From contig OY288247.1 of assembly GCA_958450325.1 (NCBI GenBank), positions 7,244,429-7,308,428 on the forward strand: a stretch of 64,000 bases of DNA, read 5' to 3'. Origin of the DNA: Agrostemma githago (Eukaryota; Streptophyta; Magnoliopsida; Caryophyllales; Caryophyllaceae). Shown here piece after piece: positions 56,855-64,000 of the stretch (positions are counted from its first letter, which is position 1; every line of letters begins with the position of its first letter). Under the pieces are notes generated by a model, which was not told the DNA's origin, did no database searches, and worked only from the letters and a program-made list of their open reading frames with translations. Made by a program: the position numbers and the translations under genes.

Positions 56855-59793
56855 CTAGTTGGAAAGCCCGTGCAACGCACGGGCTTATTTTTAGTGACAA
56901 TAATGATGACACCAAGTTAGAGAATTGCATAAATTGGTGAAACTATTGATTGACAAACTTTTATTTATATAATAGAATTTCATCATCTTATTATAATTTC
57001 TCGATGTGAGATAATTTAACTTCAATTTATAGCCTTTAGAGTTGTTATAGACTCAAAAGATTTTTCGGGTTTTATCTAAAATGAATGATTTCTCTTATTT
57101 ATGATATAGTATAATATTTCATCAGCTCATCATAATTTTTCATATTTTTTGATAGAACTATTTTTAGGACGCAACATATTTTTGATAGATATGTAAAGAT
57201 GATGATTACTTTTATTTATATAATAAAATTTCATAACCTTATTGCAATTTTTTGATGTGCGATAATTTTAATTCAATCTATAGCCTTAAGAGCTATTATA
57301 AGACTCAAAAGATTTTTGATTAATATCTACAAACGAATAATTTCTCTTATTAATGATGTATAATTTCATCACTCCATCATAATTTTTCGATGTGGGATAA
57401 TTCTACTTAATTTATAATTTTAGTTTTTTAGAACTCAAAAGATTCCAGATTGATATATAATAATAAAGACGAATGGTTGTTTTTAATTATATAATAGAAT
57501 TCAATCAACTTTTAATTTTTCGATGTAGAATAATTCTACTTGAATTTATTATAGTCTTAACTCTTAAGAATGCTTTTTAGGATTCAAAAGATTTCTTGTT
57601 GATATCTATAGACGAACGATTACTTTTATTTATATAGTAGAATGCCATCACCTTATTATAATTTCTCAACATAGCATAATTTTTGTTAAATTTATAGCTA
57701 TAAGAGCTTTTATAAGACTAATTTTTTTGTTAATATCTAAAAACAAATGACGTCTTTTATTTGTGATATAAAATTTCATCACTTCAACATAATTTTTTTA
57801 TATGCGATAATTCTACTCAGATTTATAGTCTTAAAAATTCTTATTACATTGCTTACATCACCTTATTATAATTATTCGATGTAGGACAATTTTACTACTT
57901 CTATGAAGTGCGTAATAAACTCATCACATTTTTTTCGAGAAAATAATATGAAAATATAGAATTTCATCACATCATAATTTGACGAATGGATACTTTTATT
58001 TATAAGGTGGGACAATTTACTTGAATTTAATTCCACCACTTTATTATAAAGGATTTCTACATGGTGTTGATTCGTAGATAATCAATTGTACATACAGGCG
58101 ACATGTGATTACTCTTATTTATGGTAATAAAATTCACACCTTATTATAATTTTTGGACGAATGATTAGTCTTATTTATATAATAAAATTTCTTTACTTTA
58201 TTATAATTTTTTGATGTAGGATAATCTTACCTAAGGTACTTTTTAAGAACTCAAAAGACTTATTTATATATATATAAGAACGAATGATTAATCTTCTTAT
58301 TTATAATATAAAATTACATCACCTAATCATAACTTTTCGATGTGGAATAATGTTGTACTTAAGTTTACAATTTTAAAAGTTTTTTTAAGTAGACTTAAAA
58401 ACATTTTGGTTAATATTTAAGAACGAATGATCACTCTTATTTATAGTACTTTATAGAATTTCATCACCTCATCATAATTTTTCGGTGTGAGATAATTTTA
58501 CATAAGTTTATAGTCTTCTAAACTTTTTTTAAGACTCAAAAGATTGTTGGTTAAAATCTAAGAACACATTATTACTCTTATTTATACTCCGTAATATAAT
58601 AGAATTTCATCACCTCATTATAATTTTTTGATGTTGAATAATTTTACTTGACTTTATAGTCTTTGAAGCTTTTTTTAAGCTTTAAAAGATCGTTGGTTAA
58701 TATCTAAGAACGAATGATTACTTTATATAATAGAATTCTATCACCTCATTATAATAAGAACGAATGATTACTCTATTTATAATAAAGAATTTCATCACCT
58801 CGTTATAATTTGAAAGAATGATTACTTTTATTTGTATAATGGAATTTCATAGTTTTATTATATAATTGAGTACTCTTATTTTCTATTTATAATATAGAGT
58901 TTCATCACATACCTTGTTATATTTTTTCGATGTGAGATTATTTTACTTAAGTTTGTAGTCTTATTAAGAAACTTTTTAATACTCAAAAGTTTTTATTAGT
59001 GATATTTAAGAACGAATGGTTATTCTTATTTATAATATAGAATTCCATTATCATAATATTTTTGATGTGAAATAATTAACGTCTTAAGAGATATTTTTAA
59101 GACCCAAAAGAACACATGATTACTCTTATTTATAGTATAGAATTATCATCTTATTTTAATTTTTTCGATGTGAGATAATTAAGTTTGTAGTTTATTAAGA
59201 GTTCTTTAAGACTCAAAAGTTTTTTAGTCGATATTTAAAAACAATGATTACTTTTATTTATAGTATAAATTTCCATAACCTTATCATAATTTTTTGATGG
59301 AAGATGATTAATTCAGGTTTATAATCTTAATCTTAAGAGTTATTCAAGACTCGAAAAGATTTTTGATGGATATCTAAGGACGGATGATTACTCTTATTTA
59401 TAATATAGTGTTTCATCACCTTATTATAATTTGTCGATGTGGGATAACTTTACTATTTTTATATGTAATAAATTCATCACTTTTTGGAGCAAATAATATG
59501 AAACAAATAATATGAAATTTATACTCAAATGAAAGCATTTTCTACCAAGAATCTAATTATTTCATTTTTATAATTTTTTTTACGATAATTTTTGTTAAAC
59601 GACATTTAAAGGTTTTAAGATGAAAATTATAAAACATCACATTAATATGATAGATTGAATATATTATTATAATAATTAAAAGATTCTCTACAGATTTTTT
59701 TATTCTTAATGATACTTTCCTAAATTGAGTTTTGATGTAACGGACCAATCATATCGCTCGAAAACTTCCTCTATATATATATATATATATATA
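56855..59793 (-). mobile_element. Helitron-like element, minus orientation
   Basis: On the minus strand the 3' end would be a perfect 10-bp-stem hairpin (56886-56864, AAGCCCGTGC/GCACGGGCTT), five bases, then CTAG (56858-56855) and T. That is the Helitron 3' layout, although the gap is shorter than usual. The 5' end (TC after A) is tentatively at 59793. No Rep/helicase is present. Confidence 0.5.
56940..59520. repeat. Degenerate tandem array, period about 140 bp
   Basis: About 17 units. Each has AACGAATGATTACTCTTATT, then ATAGAATTTCATCACC, then TTATAATTTTTCGATGTG, then ACTTAAGTTTATAGTCTTAA and AGACTCAAAAGATTTTT. Spacing between successive GAATGATTAC motifs is mostly 120-150 bp. No long open frame. 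Confidence 0.85.
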
Positions 59794-60344
59794 TTGATTT
59801 CAAGGGCTGTTAGCATCAGTTAGGCTATTTACAGTGAATACAAGATTACAAGTGCAACAGCAGCTTGTATAGTGATTATATATGCTAATCCAAAATTCTA
59901 TACCAAGAACTTTTTATGCTTCTTAAACTTCAAACTTCAGTTTTATCATATTTTGTCTTTGCTGATCAGTTTTATCATTACATATAAATAAAAGTTGTTA
60001 GCAACAACATGGCCTATCAGCTCAGTTAGTTAGAGCGTCGTGCTAATAACGCGAAGGTCGTAGGTTTGAAACCTATGAGGAAGGTCGGCCAGATATAGTA
60101 CGGAGTACCCAACTTTACGAATTAAGGATATTCTTGAGGACTAGTACGTACAGGCTCATCATGTAATGTCAGCCCAGAACAAATTATCAACTTTTTGTAA
60201 TATTACACCCCAAAATATCAATACAAATCATTTTTCTTATTAATTAATTATTAATTATTGTAGTAATTGCGTACCAAATAAAACTTCAACCCCCCAATGA
60301 ATTAGTTAGTTAAGGACCAAACTATCATTAAAAACCCTATAATA
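59794..60344. other. Intergenic with tRNA pseudogene
   Basis: AT-rich. Apart from the tRNA-like sequence nothing is recognised. Confidence 0.45.
60011..60091 (+). pseudogene. tRNA-Ile(AAT) pseudogene
   Basis: The first 55 bases match the tRNA at 24146 except for few changes and keep the AAT anticodon. The 3' part has an insertion (AGGAAGG) between T arm and acceptor, so the acceptor GGCCTAT cannot pair properly. No T-run follows directly. A tRNA-derived SINE head is an alternative. Confidence 0.75.
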
Positions 60345-60346
60345 AT

Positions 60347-60385
<39 letters not shown>

Positions 60386-60659
60386 GAAGGATCAAGTGAG
60401 TCCTCCTATATATATTGAGTCCATGAGTCCAATCTTGGACCATTGATCAAGCGGAAGATGGATGGTTGTGATTGCTTGAGGTGAAATAAGGAAATAACTA
60501 ACAAATCTTGGTAAATATATCATTTCTCTCCCTTCCTTAATTATCCCAATGCAAATCTTCTCTCTCTCATATCAATCTTTTAATTGTCTCTCTCACACAC
60601 AACAAGTTTCTTCAAAATTAAGTTTTTTTTCATCTTCACCAAAAAATCATCATTTTTCT

Positions 60660-61040
60660 ACTGTCATTGTACGTATGTTACTATGTTACTGCCATAATCC
60701 ATAAACTATGTTACTTTAACTCATACAATGTGTTACTTTAATTCATGAACTGTGTTACTTTAACTCATAAAACTATGTTACTTTAACTCATAAAATCTGT
60801 TACGTTGTATAATAGTCTCTTGCAAAAACTGTTACTTTAACTCATATAATGTGTTACTCTAATTCATGAACTGTGTTACTTTAACTCATAAAATCTGTTA
60901 CGTTGTATAATAGTCTCTTGCAAAAACTGTTATTTTAACTCGTATAATGTGTTACTCTAATTCATGAACTGTGTTACTTTAACTCATAAAATCTGTTACG
61001 TTGCATAATAGTCTTTTGCAAAAACCTGACTTCCAATCAA
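60660..61040 (+). repeat. Tandem repeat with GTTACTTTAACTCATA units
   Basis: Three longer units of about 120 bp (near 60780, 60890, 61000) each hold AAAATCTGTTACGTTGTATA and ATAGTCTCTTGCAAAAACTG. Shorter GTTACT units surround them. Confidence 0.75.
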
Positions 61041-61448
61041 CCAAAAGAATAATGTATGTTTCTATTAAGGATACTCCAAAACAAAAATTATAAAACTCTA
61101 TTATAATTCCAATGTTTCATTCATGTTACTCTAAGAACTGGATATTGGAAATCAAATTACACTCATAAACTATGTTACTGTAACTCATTAAGTATGTTAC
61201 TATAACGCATAATGTGTGTTATGCTAAGTCATTTTACTCCAATAAAGGATGTTACTCTAAGGACTAGATATTGGAAAATCAATCAAACTCATAAACTGTA
61301 TTACTGTAACTTATTTAGTATGTTACTCTAATGAATAATGTATGTTACTCTAACAATATATTGTCCTACTCGTAATTGTTCTTCTTCTTCCTCTTCTTCT
61401 TCTTCTTCATCGTCAAACGATGACTTACATGACGTTTCCTAATGATTT

Positions 61449-61479
<31 letters not shown>

Positions 61480-62739
61480 TCATCTACATCTTTGAAGATC
61501 TGCTCTATGTATGGAGTGAAACTCTCACCCACATCCTTGCACCATTCCTCTACTTTTACGTCTACTACAAAAACAAGAACAATTTCAATAAACGTGGCGA
61601 CAAACAAACAATCAGAACTTGAAATATGGCGGTATTCTAACCAAAACATTAATAACTAAATCTGATGACATGTTACTCTAATGCTTCAAACGTGTTACTG
61701 TAATACATTAGGTATGAATGAGAGTATGAATGACAGTATAAACATGTATACTACTATGAATAAGGGTATGAATGAGAACGTTATACTTTGATATTGTTTC
61801 CTATTTTGATGACAATCACGTTCCATCATTATAGGAAGCAGTATTTTTTTAATATGGCAGTATTTTAAATCCTTTGTTACTCCAATGCATTGCAGTAACA
61901 GATGACAAGAATTAAAGTAACAGATGAAGTGCATTAAAGTAACACGAGATTCAATTAACAGAAGATGTCTATACAGAGGGTTAGACATTAAAATAACAGA
62001 TGGTCTATATTAAAGTAACACATTATGTGCATTACAATAACTCCATATATATGTTTGTGCGAAAAAATCATATAATGATCAGATCTTTAAAAAATCATAC
62101 TATGAACGTAAAATCTAATAATATGGAGCATCTTAATGCTTCCATGGCAATGAAAGCATAACAATTGATGAAGATTATGAAAAACCTAAATAATAATCAG
62201 TGAAGATTATGAAAAAAAACCTAAATAATAAACCTAACAATATGCAATATATACTAACACAAGAGCAATGAATCGTTTATATGAATATATGATGAATGAA
62301 ATGAATAAAATTGACGCAAAACATGAAAGTAATATCGAAACTCACCATTGTTGTACTCCACGAATTGCTTATCAACAGTTGATGATGATCCCGCGATCAT
62401 TGAATCCATAGTAACGTGATGTCGAGCACAGATTTTGAATGAATGGATGGATGAACGTGATGATGTTGGAAGCGTTTTTTTTAGGTTTGATGAATGTGGT
62501 AAAGTGAATGAATGAATGGGTGAATGAATAGGTGAATGAATGGGTGAATGAATGGGATATTATTGTTTCCTAAAATTATGGGAGTTATTTTAGGAAGCAG
62601 TATCTCCCTTCTTTTTCTTTTTTTCTTTTTTTTTAATGCAAATTGTAGAATGAATCTTGTCCATTCATCCTCATCTCATCCAATGGATGAGATGAGGACT
62701 TATGGACTCATATATAGAGAAGGACTCATAAGAGCCTTA

Positions 62740-62740
<1 letters not shown>

Positions 62741-62800
<60 letters not shown>
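62741..62800. repeat. TA microsatellite
   Basis: About 30 TA units. Shorter (TA)n tracts are at 59771-59794 and 60347-60380. Confidence 0.9.
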
Positions 62801-62804
<4 letters not shown>

Positions 62805-62904
62805 TTGGTCTAAGAATTCCTATTACCATAAGAATTTCTATTACCATAAGACTTAAGAACTCCTAATCTTGCATTGTCTAGGTTTCCCTTTCTTATGCAT
62901 GCAC

Positions 62905-62912
62905 TATATAAA
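62905..62912 (+). promoter_or_regulatory. TATA box of C2-like copy D
   Basis: ACTATATAAACCCCTGACG, 87 bases before the ATG; similar to copies B and C. Confidence 0.65.
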
Positions 62913-62991
62913 CCCCTGACGATCTTCCCACTCCATTATATTCCTCGGAACATATCATCGGATCTCAACAATAACATCAAAATAAAGAATA

Positions 62992-63546
62992 ATGGAGTTT
63001 TCAAGGCAGGCAGACCTTCAAATAGACTGTAAAGTGCCAAAACAGAAGAGGATGAAGCCCTACGTCAAGCTAACTCTTTTTCATGGTAGTACATCCGATC
63101 ACTACAAGCGTAAAATAAACATAGATGCAAACGGAATGGCGAGGTTGCAGTTGAAGGACTTTGACTTGGACGTGAACTCGGCTTATCTCAGCTTTCAAGT
63201 TTTCGACCGTCGCCTGTTGGTCTGGGACAAGCATGTGGGTACTCTCAACGTTCTTGTGTCGGAGCTTCTATTGGGCAGTAGTGAGCGTAAAGTGGGTGTG
63301 TATGAGCCGATGTTGACGTGGTCGTCTTCCAATAAGAAGAAGCAAATCAAGGTGTCATACAAGCTGAACATGACTTCAAAAGGCATTGCAGCAATTGTTC
63401 CGAATCAGAGTTGCTATGAGAAGACGGAGGTGGTTGAGTCAAAGCGTGTAACTCCTGAGACTGGGAATGACAACAACAACAACAACCACAACATAGAATA
63501 TTGGATCAATATTAGCATGATGAATGCTATACTATCTTGTTATTGA
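62992..63546 (+). CDS. C2-like protein, intact copy D
   Basis: Single exon of 184 codons; the ATG is the first after the TATA box, in context ATAATGG. Beta-strand-like blocks: DLQIDCKV (8-15), KPYVKLTLFHGS (22-33), INIDANGMARLQLKDFDLD (42-60), AYLSFQVFD (64-72), HVGTLNVLVSELLLG (81-95), VGVYEPMLTW (101-110), QIKVSYKLN (118-126). This order resembles the SRC2-type C2 fold (Val-Gly-x-Val/Leu-x-Val, Glu-Leu-Leu, then a Lys-rich turn and a final Ser-Tyr-Lys strand). Such domains bind phospholipid, but the usual calcium-binding Asp clusters are not obvious. The tail has an Asn-rich run (residues 159-167). It is the only copy here without a break, so probably functional. Confidence 0.75.
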   Translation: MEFSRQADLQIDCKVPKQKRMKPYVKLTLFHGSTSDHYKRKINIDANGMARLQLKDFDLDVNSAYLSFQVFDRRLLVWDKHVGTLNVLVSELLLGSSERKVGVYEPMLTWSSSNKKKQIKVSYKLNMTSKGIAAIVPNQSCYEKTEVVESKRVTPETGNDNNNNNHNIEYWINISMMNAILSCY

Positions 63547-64000
63547 TTTCTGCGTGCTTTTCTAATCAATCAACCTTGTAAATAAGCAATTGTGTATTGT
63601 AGGTTTATTTAGTTTCCATATTACGAGTAGTATATATCTTGCAAGAATCAGGCAAGTAATTAATTTGCACAATTCATATCTATCATTCTTTGATTCTTTA
63701 TATCATATTCTCTATACACTTTTTCAAACAAGAAAATCATCTCCTTGAACAATATCTTATTCAATGACAACCCTGGCCTCAGCAACAATTCGAGACAAAG
63801 ACGATATAGACAGAAAACAAAATATTCGAAGAACATTTTTATAATAAATCTGATTACATGGACGAATAATCTCTGAATTCTGAAACATGCTAGTAATACG
63901 CCTAGTGGATGTTTTGTGAGGTTTTTGAAGCTTATATCAGGACTAATCATAACACCAACTGAAGTCTCACTTCTAATTGTTACGACTGAACACATATATA
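63547..64000. other. 3' flank of copy D, no gene seen
   Basis: AT-rich. A minus-strand open frame of 111 codons (63660-63995) has no domain that I recognise. Confidence 0.45.

Larger units (their letters stand above)
60345..62800. mobile_element. Unclassified inverted-repeat element with GTTACT motifs
   Basis: Left end (TA)n then GAGAGGAAGGATCAAGTGAG; right end CTCATAAGAGCCTTACTC then (TA)n. The ends are roughly complementary, including TATATATTGAGTCCATGAGTC and GACTTATGGACTCATATATA. The left half has many GTTACTTTAACTCAT repeats, the right half the same motif reversed (ATTAAAGTAACA). A CTT microsatellite is at 61380-61480. No transposase is seen. Confidence 0.55.

Noticed and set aside
60011..60091. 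Second functional tRNA-Ile gene
   Set aside because: The insertion before the 3' acceptor strand prevents a normal acceptor stem.
61425..61659. Open frames through the CTT/GAA microsatellite
   Set aside because: Low-complexity translation of the microsatellite, no other evidence for a gene.

Overview
This is nuclear DNA of a flowering plant, most likely a eudicot. It is AT-rich, its protein genes are split by GT-AG introns, and most of the window is transposons of plant families: Ty1/copia of Ale-like, Tork-like and Sirevirus-like type, a Gypsy/Athila remnant, L1-type LINEs, Stowaway- and Harbinger-like MITEs, hAT-like elements and Helitron-like sequence. I cannot name the species from sequence alone. 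There is no bacterial-style operon organisation and no CRISPR.

Layout. 1-2.1 kb: 3' end and LTR of a decayed retrotransposon. 3.9-4.25 kb: a small plant-specific single-exon gene. 5.2-15.85 kb: a three-layer nest. A minus-strand Tork-like Copia element has a plus-strand Ale-like Copia element inserted in its 3' LTR, and that element has a Stowaway MITE in its own 5' LTR. The gag of the outer element was also hit by a hAT-like element and then partly inverted. 16.9-22.9 kb: a complete seven-exon gene for translation initiation factor eIF2B delta. 23.2-23.5 kb: a C2-like pseudogene, followed by a good tRNA-Ile(AAT). 25.2-28.1 kb: a multi-exon replication protein A large-subunit-like gene on the minus strand. 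28.4-33.1 kb: a full-length but broken L1-type LINE with a clear target-site duplication, inserted in a local tandem repeat. 34.0-34.5 kb: a second C2-like gene copy. 35.5-44.9 kb: a Sirevirus-like Copia element with gag, pol and a downstream envelope-like reading frame. 45.2-51.8 kb: an Athila-like remnant with a 3' LTR of about 2 kb. 51.8-52.2 kb: a LINE RNase H fragment. 52.5-56.1 kb: further C2-like copies, one split by a pair of hAT-like elements. 56.9-59.8 kb: a Helitron-like element made of a degenerate 140-bp tandem array. 60.0 kb: a tRNA-Ile pseudogene. 60.3-62.8 kb: an unclassified inverted-repeat element full of GTTACT motifs. 63.0-63.5 kb: an intact C2-like gene.

The host genes likely to be functional are few: the small protein at 3.9 kb, eIF2B delta, tRNA-Ile, the C2-like gene at 63 kb, and perhaps the RPA1-like gene. 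The C2-like copies at 23, 34, 52.6, 53.5 and 63 kb look like one local gene family that transposons have pulled apart; three copies keep a similar TATA region.

The most unusual signals are structural. The Sirevirus LTR carries six consecutive short hairpins whose stems differ but stay self-complementary. The Athila remnant carries two clusters of palindromes with compensatory changes. All three Copia elements with coding sequence have an in-frame TGA between the gag zinc knuckle and the protease active site. Exon and element boundaries were read by eye and should be treated as estimates unless a target-site duplication is cited.
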